From positions 270,821 through 334,820 of the forward strand of contig LOER01000026.1 of the NCBI GenBank assembly GCA_001515945.1: a stretch of DNA of 64,000 nt. The letters are read 5' to 3'. Shown here piece after piece: positions 1-8,999 of this stretch (positions within the stretch are counted from its first letter, which is position 1; the number at the start of each line of letters is the position of its first letter). The translations under genes and the position numbers were made by a program. The stretch is from Desulfitibacter sp. BRH_c19. Its GTDB lineage: Bacteria; Bacillota; DSM-16504; Desulfitibacterales; Desulfitibacteraceae. A model generated the notes under the pieces. That model saw only the letters and a list, made by a program, of their open reading frames with translations. It searched no databases and was not told the origin of the DNA.

Positions 1-84
1 ATGATACTGCTGGGAGACATTCAGGACATAATTGATGCCCTTATAACACATGACCAATCTCAGCAATTAAAAGGGGTAGAGTAA
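1..84 (+). CDS. prfA: Peptide chain release factor 1, C-terminal fragment
   Basis: An open frame enters from the left edge and stops at 82-84. The last 27 residues include LGDIQDIIDALI, which matches the usual C-terminus of RF1, the factor that ends translation at UAA and UAG. The next gene, 22 bp downstream, is prmC, whose product methylates RF1/RF2. The prfA-prmC pair is conserved in bacteria, which supports the call although the GGQ domain is outside the window. An internal ATG at position 1 is not taken as a start. Confidence 0.8.
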   Translation: MILLGDIQDIIDALITHDQSQQLKGVE

Positions 85-106
85 GAGGATAGGAAGAAGA
101 TTAATT

Positions 107-949
107 ATGGATACGAAAATTTCTAATCTAATAAATGAAGGGGTTAAAATTCTAGAAGGATCAGGGGTGGGCAATGCCAGGTTTGAGGCCACCCTTTTAT
201 TAGGTTTCACCCTTAAGTGGCAGAAGCATACTATGTTGATGAATATGCAAGAGGAATTATTGCAGACAGAAGCTAAAAGATTTTTCGAGCTAATTGAATT
301 GAGAAGAACTGGCTATCCATTACAATACATAACTGAAACTCAGGATTTTATGGGTTTAGAGCTTAATGTAAACCCTTGTGTTTTAATACCTAGATATGAC
401 ACAGAAGTACTTGTAGAAAGTATCTTAAAAAAAGATCTGCCCCCGGGTACAATAGCAGTAGATGTTGGCACTGGTAGTGGCGCAATTGCTGTTTCTTTGG
501 CAAAGTTTAGACCAGCTTGGGATATTTATGCGATAGATATAAGTGAAAGAGCCATTGAGGTGGCTGAGAACAACTGTAATAGACACAAGGTAAGTATAAC
601 TTTTCTCCAAGGAGATTTATTAGAACCCCTAGAAAATATTCAACTCAAGCCCAATCTAATTGTCTCAAATCCTCCTTATATACCCTCAGGTGAAGTTGAA
701 ACCTTAATGAAAGAGGTTCAATTTGAACCAGGCCTTGCTCTAAATGGAGGACAAGATGGCTTGGATGTTTATAGAAGACTTATTCCCCAAGCATACTCAA
801 TACTTACTAAAGATGGATACATAGCCCTTGAAATAGGGTACGATCAAAGTGCTTCTGTAAGTAGTATTTGCACAAAAGAGGGCTTTAGAGATATAGAAAT
901 AATAAAAGATTACCAGCAACATGATAGGGTGGTTATTGGTATAAAGTAA
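107..949 (+). CDS. prmC: Release factor glutamine N5-methyltransferase PrmC
   Basis: PrmC uses S-adenosylmethionine to methylate the glutamine of the GGQ motif in release factors RF1 and RF2, in the cytosol. The 280 residues have the normal family length. Visible hallmarks are IPRYDTE at about 94-100, the SAM-binding motif DVGTGSGAIA at about 119-128, and the catalytic NPPY at 188-191, which binds the substrate glutamine amide. The ATG is preceded by AGGAAGAAG. The gene directly follows prfA, as in many Firmicutes. In B. subtilis the next gene would be spoIIR, but here an antiporter gene follows instead. Confidence 0.95.
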   Translation: MDTKISNLINEGVKILEGSGVGNARFEATLLLGFTLKWQKHTMLMNMQEELLQTEAKRFFELIELRRTGYPLQYITETQDFMGLELNVNPCVLIPRYDTEVLVESILKKDLPPGTIAVDVGTGSGAIAVSLAKFRPAWDIYAIDISERAIEVAENNCNRHKVSITFLQGDLLEPLENIQLKPNLIVSNPPYIPSGEVETLMKEVQFEPGLALNGGQDGLDVYRRLIPQAYSILTKDGYIALEIGYDQSASVSSICTKEGFRDIEIIKDYQQHDRVVIGIK

Positions 950-1140
950 AACTGACTAATTCTGAAGACTTCTTAAAAGGCAGAATTCTCCTGTATACTA
1001 CGTCTCATATATACAGGTTGGTAGATTAGATATTTTGAGTTAACTTGATAGTCATATAAAGTCTATATTACTCTTCTTAACATATTCTTATATAGAGGGA
1101 ACTTAGTTCTAAAGTTCTAAAAAATGTTAGGAGATAGATA

Positions 1141-2334
1141 ATGGATTGGTTTTTTTCTTCAAATATAATGGTATATGCAGGGAACTTTTTCCAAAATAAT
1201 CAGAGTATCATTGATGTAATAATAGTACTTGCGGTCATAAAGGTATTTGGTCATATTAGTAAGACCCTTGGTCAACCCTCTGTATTTGGTAAAATACTAG
1301 CAGGCATAATCATTGGGCCCTCCATTTTGGGGCTAGTAACCCAAGGCCCGCTTATAAAAGGACTAGCGGAAATAGGTGTCATCTTACTAATGTTTCTGGC
1401 AGGTCTTGAGACCAATACCAATAGGCTCTTGAGAAGCTTACGTCCAGCAACCTACTCTGCCTTATTAGGGGTTACATTTCCCCTAGTGGCTGGGTTTATG
1501 ATAGGTTTGCTCTTTGGATATGGAAGTGGAACATCAGCATTTATAGGTGTGGTTCTAGTTGCAACGTCTGTAAGTATATCTGTACAAGTGTTAAGAGAAT
1601 TGGGAAAGCTACAATCAAAAGAAGGGTTCACAATTCTCGGAGCAGCTGTTTTAGATGATATAATAGGTCTTGTAATTTTAAGTCTAGTTGTGGGTATTTC
1701 TATAGGCGGATTAAGCACCCTGCATGTAGGTACAATATTGCTTAAAGTAATGCTATTTTTTGGAACTGCACTATTTATAGGTAAATTCTTTTTTCCATTT
1801 CTATTTAAAATAACAGGTAAAATGCAGGTTTCCGTTCCACTAGTGACTACTTGTATAATTATAGCTCTAATTTACGCCGTTGCTGCCCAGTATATGGGTT
1901 TAGCGGGAATAATAGGGGCATATCTTGCTGGGTTAATGGTTAGAACTGTTAATCAGGGAGGAAGCCTCCTTAGATCTATAGAAACTGTAGGGTATTCATT
2001 CTTTATCCCATTTTTCTTTGCTGGGATAGGACTTGAAGTAGAATTAGGAGCTATCTCAACAGACCTCATATTCTTTACAATAATAATCACTATGGTAGCA
2101 GTAGTAAGTAAGTTTTTTGGGTGTGCATTTGGTGCATTCATAGGAGGCTTGCCTAAAAGAGCATCACTTATAGTGGGTGCAGGCATGGTTGCCAGGGGCG
2201 AAGTAGCTCTAATTGTTGCCAAGTTTGGTAATGATACAGCTTTAATAAGCCCTGAGATTTTTACTGTTATGGTAATAATGGCAATTATTACAACAATTTT
2301 ATCCCCACCTTTGATAAGGTTATTCGTTCGATAG
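1141..2334 (+). CDS. CPA2-family cation/H+ antiporter (KefB/NapA type)
   Basis: This is a 397-residue polytopic membrane protein with about 11-12 hydrophobic segments and no C-terminal TrkA-N (NAD-binding) domain. Its length and motifs, such as GPSILGL near 60, FLAGLETN near 95 and VLDDIIGLVILSL near 175, are those of CPA2 sodium or potassium/proton exchangers. The DD pair in VLDDI corresponds to the ion-binding aspartates of this family. The start ATG has a good ribosome site (TTAGGAGA). It sits where spoIIR is found in related genomes. The cation (Na+ or K+) cannot be read from the sequence. Confidence 0.85.
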   Translation: MDWFFSSNIMVYAGNFFQNNQSIIDVIIVLAVIKVFGHISKTLGQPSVFGKILAGIIIGPSILGLVTQGPLIKGLAEIGVILLMFLAGLETNTNRLLRSLRPATYSALLGVTFPLVAGFMIGLLFGYGSGTSAFIGVVLVATSVSISVQVLRELGKLQSKEGFTILGAAVLDDIIGLVILSLVVGISIGGLSTLHVGTILLKVMLFFGTALFIGKFFFPFLFKITGKMQVSVPLVTTCIIIALIYAVAAQYMGLAGIIGAYLAGLMVRTVNQGGSLLRSIETVGYSFFIPFFFAGIGLEVELGAISTDLIFFTIIITMVAVVSKFFGCAFGAFIGGLPKRASLIVGAGMVARGEVALIVAKFGNDTALISPEIFTVMVIMAIITTILSPPLIRLFVR

Positions 2335-2375
2335 CTAATACTTAGAAAACTAGTTTCATGCCAAAGGAGCAAATT

Positions 2376-3434
2376 ATGATTACAAAATACCGAAAAGTGG
2401 ATCCACTTTATCCTAACATAATGATTTTAAAAGAAGCAGCCGAGACTATTAGAGACGGAGGGCTTGTTGCTTTTCCAACTGAAACAGTCTATGGTCTTGG
2501 AGCAGATGGTTTTAATGAAGACGCCCTTGAAAAAATATTTATTGCTAAGGGCCGACCAATGGATAATCCATTAATATTACATGTTGCTTCTACAAAAGAT
2601 GTTATGGATATAGCTAGTTATGTTTCTGCGAAAGCTAAAAAGGCCATAAATGCCTTTTGCCCAGGACCATTAACCTTAGTCTTGCCTAAGAACCCTCAAG
2701 TTCCTTATGAGGCTACTGCTGGTTTACCAACAGTAGCTGTTAGGATACCTTCCCATCCTATAGCATTGAAGCTAATTAAGCTTGCCAGGGTACCTGTTGC
2801 AGCACCTAGTGCCAATCTGTCAGGTAGGCCTAGTACCACTACAGGTTTTCATGTTCTAAAAGATCTAAAGGGCAAAATTGAGATGATTGTGGATGGTGGG
2901 CCTAGTCGTTGGGGTATAGAATCATCAGTAGTAGACTTTACAGGTGACACTCCAACTATTCTAAGACCAGGTGCGATTACCAAGGAAATGCTTGAAAGTG
3001 TAGTTGGACAAGTTCATTATGATCCTGGTTTAAGTGATAATAGAATAGCTCCTAAATCACCAGGTGTAAAATATATTCATTATGCACCTAGGGGAGATAT
3101 GTATTTAGTACAAGGTGATGATCCTACAATGGTTGCATCCAAGCTAAATGAGCTTGTTAAAAAATATAAAAGCAATGGCAATAGGGTAGCCCTTATCGCT
3201 ACTGATGAAATCCTCAAAATTATTGACAGCAAACAACCGGACTATAAGGCAAGCCTAGGTTCAAAACATGAGCAGGAATTAATTGCATCGAGAATCTACC
3301 ATTTGCTTCGTAATTGTGATAAATTTAATATGGATGTTATTTTGACAGAAGGCTTATCTGAAAAAGGACTCGGTGTAGCAATCATGAATCGTCTATTAAA
3401 GGCGAGTGGAAATAGAGTTATAAAAGCTGAGTAA
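2376..3434 (+). CDS. ywlC: L-threonylcarbamoyladenylate synthase, Sua5/YwlC type
   Basis: This cytosolic enzyme makes threonylcarbamoyl-AMP from threonine, bicarbonate and ATP, the first step of t6A37 tRNA modification. The N-terminal YrdC/TsaC domain (about 1-200) shows PTETVYGLGAD, KGRPMDNPL and APSANLSGRPS. The remaining 150 residues form the C-terminal Sua5 domain, so this is the long Sua5 form rather than short TsaC. I place the start at ATG 2376 because AAAGGAGC lies just upstream. An in-frame ATG at 2358 lacks such a site. Its position before mntP and ywlE matches B. subtilis ywlC. Confidence 0.93.
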   Translation: MITKYRKVDPLYPNIMILKEAAETIRDGGLVAFPTETVYGLGADGFNEDALEKIFIAKGRPMDNPLILHVASTKDVMDIASYVSAKAKKAINAFCPGPLTLVLPKNPQVPYEATAGLPTVAVRIPSHPIALKLIKLARVPVAAPSANLSGRPSTTTGFHVLKDLKGKIEMIVDGGPSRWGIESSVVDFTGDTPTILRPGAITKEMLESVVGQVHYDPGLSDNRIAPKSPGVKYIHYAPRGDMYLVQGDDPTMVASKLNELVKKYKSNGNRVALIATDEILKIIDSKQPDYKASLGSKHEQELIASRIYHLLRNCDKFNMDVILTEGLSEKGLGVAIMNRLLKASGNRVIKAE

Positions 3435-3500
3435 TACTGGAGTTTTTAGTTGAATAAACTTGTAGCAGGGTTTTGATTTTGTTTAGAGGGGAGAAAATCT

Positions 3501-4232
3501 ATGCTACAGGTTTTATTGCTAAGCTTATTAGCAGGCTTTGCAACTTTTTTGGGGGGATTATCTGTTTTAATTCTGGGGAAGCCAACAGAGAAGTCTCTGG
3601 CGGTTTTTCTCGGATTGGCAATTGGAATTATGCTGGGGGTAGTGGTTTTAGACTTGTTGCCATCTGCCTATACATATGGGACAATTTTAACCACGTTTTA
3701 TGGCTTTATTTTTGGAATACTGTTTTTACTCCTCATGGATCAACTGCTAAATATAATCTCACCTACAACTCCGGCTCAGAGGGATATGAGATATCTCTTA
3801 AATATGGGCTATCTTATTGCCATTGGAATAGCCCTACATGACCTGCCTGAAGGTATTGCAATAGCAGTAGGGTATGCTGCCAAGGAAAATCTCGGTTGGT
3901 TAATTGCCCTAGCAATAGGACTTCATAATATACCCGAAGGAATGGCAACAGCGGCACCATTAAGAATGGGAGGAATGAAACCAGTAACAATTTTAATTGT
4001 TATTGGTTTCGTAAGCCTTTTTACACCAATTGGTACTTTAATTGGCCTTTTTATAATAAGCATCTCACCTGAAAAAATTTCGTTTTTACTTGCACTTGCT
4101 GGAGGAGCAATGAGTTACATAGTATTTTTTGAACTTATCCCAGAAGCGCGTCAGAGACATCCAAACTATGCGAGATTAGGAGCAATTATAGGATTTGGTG
4201 TTATTATAGTTTTGACTATTATTCATGGATAA
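3501..4232 (+). CDS. ZIP-family metal transporter
   Basis: A 243-residue membrane protein of the ZIP family, which moves zinc or other divalent metals into the cytosol. The two family signature helices are clear: ALHDLPEGIAIA at about 112-123 and GLHNIPEGMATA at about 138-149, with the histidine and glutamate metal ligands of both. About eight hydrophobic segments are present. The start ATG follows GAGGGGAGAAAATCT. It lies between ywlC and mntP, so two metal transporters are neighbours. The preferred metal is not predictable from this alone. Confidence 0.88.
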   Translation: MLQVLLLSLLAGFATFLGGLSVLILGKPTEKSLAVFLGLAIGIMLGVVVLDLLPSAYTYGTILTTFYGFIFGILFLLLMDQLLNIISPTTPAQRDMRYLLNMGYLIAIGIALHDLPEGIAIAVGYAAKENLGWLIALAIGLHNIPEGMATAAPLRMGGMKPVTILIVIGFVSLFTPIGTLIGLFIISISPEKISFLLALAGGAMSYIVFFELIPEARQRHPNYARLGAIIGFGVIIVLTIIHG

Positions 4233-4240
4233 TCTAAAGC

Positions 4241-4332
4241 TAGGAGTCAGGAGTCGGTAGCCAGTAGTCAGAATAAGAGCACTAAGTTCTTTAGATTTTA
4301 TTCTGTCTTCTGTCTTCTGTCTTCTGAATTAT
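4241..4332. repeat. Heptad (TCTGAAT-like) repeat element, fold-back form
   Basis: The left half is built from GTCAGGA/GTCAGAA-type units (4244-4275). The right half is three exact TTCTGTC heptads followed by TTCTGAA (4309-4328). The two halves are partly complementary, so the transcript could fold back. The same 7-bp-periodic sequence recurs at about ten other intergenic sites in the window. No coding potential is seen in the 185-bp gap it fills. Confidence 0.65.
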
Positions 4333-4417
4333 AGATTTAAATACGAAGTTTTAAGGAATAATAAGGAGCAGATGAGTTAATGAAAAAACATCGTAATTGA
4401 GCAGAGGGAGGTAAATA

Positions 4418-5011
4418 ATGGAGTTTATAACTGTATTAATCATTGCAGTAGCTCTAGGAACAGATGCATTTTCCATGGCAATAGGTATTGGAACTTATGG
4501 AATAAGAAATAGACAAATTATCATTATCTCCCTCGTTGTTCTTGTATTTCATGTTATAATGCCTCTTGTAGGCTTATCTTTAGGAGTACTACTAGGTAGG
4601 GCCATTGGCAGACTAGCTGCAATTGTGGGTTCCTTAGTTTTAGCCTTTATAGGAATATTAATGATACGAGGGGGAATTAAGGGTGGTCAAGGAGATGGAG
4701 TTCCTATGGCACTAAAGCCACTCGGATTTCTTAATGAAAAAGGAAATAATATTAGAGTTGCAGCAGGTTTTTGGGGAATTATTGTTCTTGCTAGTAGTGT
4801 AAGCCTAGATGCCCTAACAGTAGGGTTTGGTCTTGGAGCATTACAGTTTAATCTAATTCTAACTGTGCTTACATTAGGTTTAGTTGCAGGCATTATGACA
4901 GCTGCAGGTTTTATATTTGGGAAAAAATTAGGTGGATGGTTTGGAGATAAAGCTCAAATAATTGGTGGAGCTATATTAGTTGCTATTGGTATTAGGATGT
5001 TCTTTTTCTAG
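4418..5011 (+). CDS. mntP: Manganese efflux pump MntP
   Basis: A 197-residue inner-membrane protein with six hydrophobic helices in two homologous halves. It exports Mn2+ in characterised members. The repeated acidic motifs GTDAFSMAIGIG (about 14-25) and SLDALTVGFGLG (about 130-141) are the family signature, with one aspartate per half. The start ATG follows AGAGGGAGGTAAATA. The gene order ywlC-mntP(ywlD)-ywlE matches B. subtilis. No yybP-ykoY manganese riboswitch could be recognised upstream, where a repeat element lies instead. Confidence 0.9.
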   Translation: MEFITVLIIAVALGTDAFSMAIGIGTYGIRNRQIIIISLVVLVFHVIMPLVGLSLGVLLGRAIGRLAAIVGSLVLAFIGILMIRGGIKGGQGDGVPMALKPLGFLNEKGNNIRVAAGFWGIIVLASSVSLDALTVGFGLGALQFNLILTVLTLGLVAGIMTAAGFIFGKKLGGWFGDKAQIIGGAILVAIGIRMFFF

Positions 5012-5025
5012 GAGGGGAAAACCAA

Positions 5026-5730
5026 GTGTTTACAATATTATTTGTCTGTACAGGAAATACCTGTAGAAGTTCAATGGCTCGAGCAATAGCAAAGGGTATC
5101 ATCAAGGAAAAAGATGCCGAAAAAAGAGTAAAGGTTGTTTCGGCAGGAACTTCAGTAATACCTGATAGTAAAGCGCCAGAGTGTGCAGTTAATGTCATGG
5201 AAGAAAGAGGTTTAGATTTAAAAAAACATACAGCAAAGCAATTAACACCAGAATTAATTGAAGAGGCTGACCTAGTTCTAACAATGACCAGAAACCATAA
5301 ACAGCATGTTTTGACAATGGTTCCAAAGGCACAAGAAAAGGTCTTTACTTTAAAAGAATACGTTCGCAATTTGGATTCTCAAGAGGAAGTGGAAGAACAA
5401 CTTATAGACCTAGCTGGCAGATTAGAGGATAAAGAAGTTGAATTCTATAAAGAAAACAAAAACGAAATTGATTCTCTAAAAAAACAGCAAAAGCAGCTCA
5501 AAGAACAGCTTCTAAATGTTGAGAAAAAAATCCAAGATTGGCACATTAGGTTTCATGCATCAACCAAAAGAGAGAGAGAAGATTTAAAAAGGTTGGAAGA
5601 ACAAATGCTTGATATAGATGTTTACGACCCAATTGGACAGCCTATTCAGGTTTATGAGGAATGTGCAGATGAATTAGAAGAAAACCTCAGAATAATTTTT
5701 GGACAAGTTATTAATAGTTTAAATAAATAG
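5026..5730 (+). CDS. YwlE-type low-molecular-weight phosphatase with a coiled-coil insertion
   Basis: The GTG start follows GGAGGGGAAAACCAA, 14 bp after mntP. Residues 8-15 read CTGNTCRS, the CX5R(S) P-loop. Threonine at position 12 is the residue that distinguishes protein-arginine phosphatases such as YwlE from tyrosine phosphatases, which have isoleucine. The normal fold continues to VFTLKEYV (106-113), and the catalytic aspartate loop resumes at DVYDPIGQ (198-205). Between them is an extra block of about 83 residues rich in E, K, Q and L with coiled-coil spacing. The protein is therefore 234 residues instead of about 150. It probably removes phosphate from arginine residues, but the insertion may add a partner-binding arm. 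Confidence 0.88.
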   Translation: MFTILFVCTGNTCRSSMARAIAKGIIKEKDAEKRVKVVSAGTSVIPDSKAPECAVNVMEERGLDLKKHTAKQLTPELIEEADLVLTMTRNHKQHVLTMVPKAQEKVFTLKEYVRNLDSQEEVEEQLIDLAGRLEDKEVEFYKENKNEIDSLKKQQKQLKEQLLNVEKKIQDWHIRFHASTKREREDLKRLEEQMLDIDVYDPIGQPIQVYEECADELEENLRIIFGQVINSLNK

Positions 5731-5747
5731 TAGGAAGAGGTGAAACT

Positions 5748-6197
5748 ATGAAGGTAGCAATAGCTAGTGACCATGGTGGTTTTGTGCTGAAGGGGAAAGT
5801 TATAGAATTTCTAAAGGAAAAGGGAATAGAGCATTCAGATATGGGTACATATAATTGTGAATCAGTGGACTATCCTGAGTTTGGAGAAAAGGTAGCCTTG
5901 GCTGTTTCACAGGGAGGCTTCGACAGAGGGATCTGTGTATGTGGGACTGGAATAGGTATTGGAATTGCTGCTAATAAAGTTCCAGGTATCCGAGCAGCCT
6001 TGTGTCACGACACTTTTTCCGCAAGGGCTGCAAGAGAACATAATGATACTAATATACTTTGCTTAGGAGAAAGAGTTATTGGCCCTGGTTTGGCAATGGA
6101 TATTATAGATATATGGCTAAAAACTGACTTTGCAGGCGGTAGACATTCAAAAAGAGTAGACAAGGTTACAGAGATTGAGAGAAAATACAACAGGTGA
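5748..6197 (+). CDS. rpiB: Ribose-5-phosphate isomerase B
   Basis: RpiB interconverts ribose 5-phosphate and ribulose 5-phosphate in the pentose phosphate pathway. The 149 residues show the N-terminal ASDHGGF phosphate-binding motif and the active-site cysteine loop GICVCGTGIGIGIAANK at about 63-79. The ATG follows AGGAAGAGGTGAAACT. The last codons read AGG TGA, and the TGA belongs to the left arm of a REP-like palindrome starting at 6192. The native C-terminus may therefore have been trimmed or replaced by that insertion. It sits in the conserved ywlE-rpiB-glyA order. Confidence 0.94.
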   Translation: MKVAIASDHGGFVLKGKVIEFLKEKGIEHSDMGTYNCESVDYPEFGEKVALAVSQGGFDRGICVCGTGIGIGIAANKVPGIRAALCHDTFSARAAREHNDTNILCLGERVIGPGLAMDIIDIWLKTDFAGGRHSKRVDKVTEIERKYNR

Positions 6198-6222
6198 CAC
6201 AGGGACGTTTCGTTTGTCACCT
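6192..6222 (+). repeat. REP-like palindrome, family A
   Basis: Perfect 7-bp arms AGGTGAC (6192-6198) and GTCACCT (6216-6222) enclose the core ACAGGGACGTTTCGTTT. The same palindrome occurs at 15911 and in inverted pair around the transposase gene at 29055. The left arm supplies the rpiB stop codon. Confidence 0.8.
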
Positions 6223-6286
6223 AAGCAGAAGTGGAATCAGAATTCAGAATTTAAAAGGAATTCTTAATTAATAGGAGGGAAAACTG

Positions 6287-7537
6287 ATGAATTTAGAAAT
6301 AATTAAAAAAGTAGATCCAGAAGCAGTAGAAGCGATTCTTCTAGAACTAGAAAGGCAAAACAGTCACCTAGAATTGATAGCTTCAGAAAACTTTACAAGC
6401 CAAGCAGTAATGGCTGCCCAAGGAACTGTATTAACCAACAAGTATGCCGAAGGATATCCTGGGAAGAGATACTATGGTGGTTGTCAGTATGTTGATATTG
6501 TGGAGAATTTGGCAAGAGATAGAGTTAAGGAAATATTTGGGGCAGATCATGCTAATGTTCAACCTCATTCAGGTGCCCAGGCTAATATGGCTGTTTACTT
6601 TTCAATTCTAGATCCAGGTGATAAAGTTTTAGGCATGAACCTTGCTCATGGAGGACACCTTACCCATGGAAGTAAAGTGAATATGTCAGGTAAATATTAT
6701 GACTTTCATCCTTATGGTGTTGATCCTGAAACTGAGCAAATTGATTATGACAATCTTGCCAAGTTGGCAAGAGAAGTTAAACCAAAACTAATAGTAGCTG
6801 GCGCAAGTGCATATCCAAGAACTATTCACTTTGATAAATTTAAAGAAATTGCCGATGAAGTAGGGGCAATGTTCATGGTAGACATGGCACATATTGCTGG
6901 TCTAGTAGCAGCAGGCTTACATCCAAACCCAGTACTCTATGCAGACTTTGTGACTAGTACTACCCATAAAACATTAAGAGGACCTAGGGGTGGACTGATC
7001 CTCTGCAAAGAAAAATATGCAAAAGCAATTGATAAAGCAGTTTTCCCTGGTATGCAAGGTGGTCCGTTAATGCATGTCATAGCGGCTAAAGCAGTAGCTT
7101 TCAAGGAAGCTCTTAAGCCTGAGTTTAAAGATTACCAGAAGCAGGTTATTAAAAATGCAGCTGCCCTTGCTGGGGCGCTAACTGAAGAAGGATTTAGAAT
7201 AGTGTCTGGTGGAACAGATACCCATCTAATGTTAGTAGACTTAAGGCCCAAGAATCTAACTGGAAAAGAAGCAGAAGAAACCCTTGATGAGTACAAAATT
7301 ACAGTAAACAAAAATGCAATTCCAAATGACCCAGAGAAACCTACAATAACAAGTGGCATCAGGATAGGTGCACCAGCTGTAACTACCAGAGGACTAAAAG
7401 AAGAAGACATGAAAGTAGTAGCATGGTGCATAAACAAAGCATTAACAGGAACAGACTCTGAAAGAACAGAAGTAAAGAAAAAAGTAGCAGAATTAACTAC
7501 AAAATACCCCCTTTATCCTGACATGGAAGTAAAGTGA
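6287..7537 (+). CDS. glyA: Serine hydroxymethyltransferase
   Basis: A PLP-dependent cytosolic enzyme that converts serine and tetrahydrofolate to glycine and 5,10-methylene-THF. The 416 residues are typical. Motifs include LIASENFTS near 30-38, [14 protein letters not shown] at 52-65, the PLP aspartate in VDMAHIAG near 198-205, and the PLP lysine K228 in [14 protein letters not shown]. The start ATG follows AATAGGAGGGAAAACTG. A clear intrinsic terminator lies at 7661. The order rpiB-glyA is conserved, though ywlG and upp are missing here. Confidence 0.97.
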   Translation: MNLEIIKKVDPEAVEAILLELERQNSHLELIASENFTSQAVMAAQGTVLTNKYAEGYPGKRYYGGCQYVDIVENLARDRVKEIFGADHANVQPHSGAQANMAVYFSILDPGDKVLGMNLAHGGHLTHGSKVNMSGKYYDFHPYGVDPETEQIDYDNLAKLAREVKPKLIVAGASAYPRTIHFDKFKEIADEVGAMFMVDMAHIAGLVAAGLHPNPVLYADFVTSTTHKTLRGPRGGLILCKEKYAKAIDKAVFPGMQGGPLMHVIAAKAVAFKEALKPEFKDYQKQVIKNAAALAGALTEEGFRIVSGGTDTHLMLVDLRPKNLTGKEAEETLDEYKITVNKNAIPNDPEKPTITSGIRIGAPAVTTRGLKEEDMKVVAWCINKALTGTDSERTEVKKKVAELTTKYPLYPDMEVK

Positions 7538-7620
7538 AACTTGCCAATTCATTGGCCTGCTGAACTAATCAGGAAGTTAGCGCCCGTTTAGACAAAGCTA
7601 CCTACGGACGCTTAGCTGCG
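7534..7620 (-). repeat. Partial copy of the IS200/IS605-like end repeat (reverse orientation)
   Basis: Read on the minus strand, this stretch contains ATTAGTTCAGC...AATTGGCAAGTTTC, which matches the repeat at 35150-35190 and 15986-16020 (ATTAGCTCAGC...AAGTTGGCAAGTTTC). It lies between glyA and its terminator. It carries no ORF and looks like a decayed fragment. Confidence 0.45.
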
Positions 7621-7660
7621 TGGTAAAGTAAAAGTAGGATATAGAAGTCTTTCTTTTTGA

Positions 7661-7685
7661 GCTCGGCGTTTTTCGCCGGGCTTTT
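7661..7685 (+). terminator. Intrinsic terminator after glyA
   Basis: GCTCGGCG (7661-7668) pairs with CGCCGGGC (7674-7681) around a loop of five T, followed by TTTT. One G-U pair is present. It is GC-rich against an AT-rich background and sits between glyA and comEB. Confidence 0.85.
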
Positions 7686-7711
7686 GTTGTTTCAGAAAGT
7701 CTATATTTTTT

Positions 7712-7740
7712 TTCACAGATTGCCCTTGCTATGGTATGAT
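7712..7740 (+). promoter_or_regulatory. Putative housekeeping promoter of comEB
   Basis: TTCACA (7712-7717) and TATGAT (7735-7740) are separated by exactly 17 bp and lie 45 bp before the comEB start, just after the glyA terminator. Both hexamers are close to the sigma-A consensus. Confidence 0.55.
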
Positions 7741-7785
7741 AATGATAAATAAATCATATAATTGTAGCATTTTGGGGGAAAACCA

Positions 7786-8229
7786 ATGAGTATAATTAAA
7801 AGACCTACATGGGATGAATATTTTATAGAAATTGCTCAAGTTGTTGCTAAACGATCTACCTGTCTAAGACGATTTTATGGTGCTGTCATAGTCAAGGATA
7901 AAATACTTATAAGCACAGGATTTAATGGCTCCGCAAGAGGAGAGGCTAATTGTGTGGATGTGGGACAGTGCGTTAGAGATAAGCTTAAAGTCCCAAAGGG
8001 AGAACGATATGAATTATGTGTAGCGGTCCACGCTGAACAAAATGCAATTATCAATGGTGACCCTGTAAAAATGAAAGATTCCACAATTTACATAGCAGGT
8101 TTTAATTTTGATGGCACAGATGCTTCAGGGGAACCCTGTCTCATGTGTAGACGAATGATAACAAATGCAATGATCAAAAGGGTGGTATACTTAACTAGTG
8201 CAGGTGAAAGAAAGCAATACTATCCATGA
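7786..8229 (+). CDS. comEB: dCMP deaminase family protein (ComEB-like)
   Basis: A 147-residue zinc-dependent deaminase that converts dCMP to dUMP on the way to dTTP. The zinc site is complete: HAE at 82-84 (histidine ligand and catalytic glutamate) and PCLMC at 117-121 (two cysteine ligands). An additional cluster of cysteines between 26 and 80 is common in ComEB-type enzymes. The ATG follows GGGGGAAAACCA. It has its own promoter and is followed by a 190-bp gap before the antiporter operon. Confidence 0.9.
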   Translation: MSIIKRPTWDEYFIEIAQVVAKRSTCLRRFYGAVIVKDKILISTGFNGSARGEANCVDVGQCVRDKLKVPKGERYELCVAVHAEQNAIINGDPVKMKDSTIYIAGFNFDGTDASGEPCLMCRRMITNAMIKRVVYLTSAGERKQYYP

Positions 8230-8417
8230 CAAACCCTTTGTAGTTAATTCTGTAATTAATTTTGTGATTAAGATGATGAACTTTTCTGATGATGAACTTT
8301 CTTTAGGATAATAATATTTTAAAACATTGACTGAATATAAAGTTTTTTGATATCCTATAAAGGAATTTAAATTTGTATGTTACAATGTAAACTACTTTAT
8401 TTTAGGTGGTAATGTGG

Positions 8418-8999
8418 ATGAAAAAAAATGTCAATACAATTGGAACATCGCAAACAAAACATTTTATTAGTTTAACAGCAATTTTATTTATTTTCTGGAT
8501 TCTTATGTCTGGAAAGACTGAAGTTAAGTATTTGTTAATGGGTCTGGGTACAGTACTAGTTACTGTCTGGGTAACAATGCCGCTATTGCGTCTGCCTTCT
8601 GAAGATGGTAAGAGATATTTTTATGCCTTTGACTTTCCTTATGCTAAATATGCATTCTATTGGGTTTTCCTTCTTAAGGAAATTGTTAAAGCCAGTATTG
8701 ATGTAGCCAAGATAGTTTTAGATCCTAAAATGCCTATTGACCCTCATGTTGTAAAATTTAAACGTCCTATGTTGAACCCATTAGCCCATGCGACACTAGC
8801 TAACTCTATTACTCTGACCCCAGGAACTATTACTATGAATATTAGTGAAGAAGGTGTCTATTCAATCCATGCTCTAACTTTAGGTGCTGCAGACGGTTTG
8901 GAAAATGGACAAGGGGAAATGATGAGGCGAATTAGCAATGTTTTTTGTGAGAACGAGGAAGAGATGGTAGCTAACCAGAAGGGGGGACAAGCCAAGTGA
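8418..8999 (+). CDS. mrpE: Mrp/Mnh antiporter subunit E (MbhA-like)
   Basis: First gene of an eleven-gene membrane-complex operon. The protein (193 residues) has two N-terminal hydrophobic helices, then a soluble MnhE domain with LANSITLTPGTITMNI, the family signature. I use ATG 8418 because AGGTGG at 8404-8409 is then 8 nt upstream. An earlier GTG at 8406 would overlap that site. The stop codon overlaps the GTG of the next gene (GTGA), indicating translational coupling. Confidence 0.9.
   Translation: MKKNVNTIGTSQTKHFISLTAILFIFWILMSGKTEVKYLLMGLGTVLVTVWVTMPLLRLPSEDGKRYFYAFDFPYAKYAFYWVFLLKEIVKASIDVAKIVLDPKMPIDPHVVKFKRPMLNPLAHATLANSITLTPGTITMNISEEGVYSIHALTLGAADGLENGQGEMMRRISNVFCENEEEMVANQKGGQAK

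Noticed and set aside
3473..3841. A 122-residue frame overlapping the ZIP transporter gene
   Set aside because: It is out of frame with the well-supported transporter, is rich in Trp, Cys and Tyr, and has no family motifs.
4233..4417. Possible manganese (yybP-ykoY) riboswitch before mntP
   Set aside because: The expected conserved loops are absent; the stretch is a heptad repeat.
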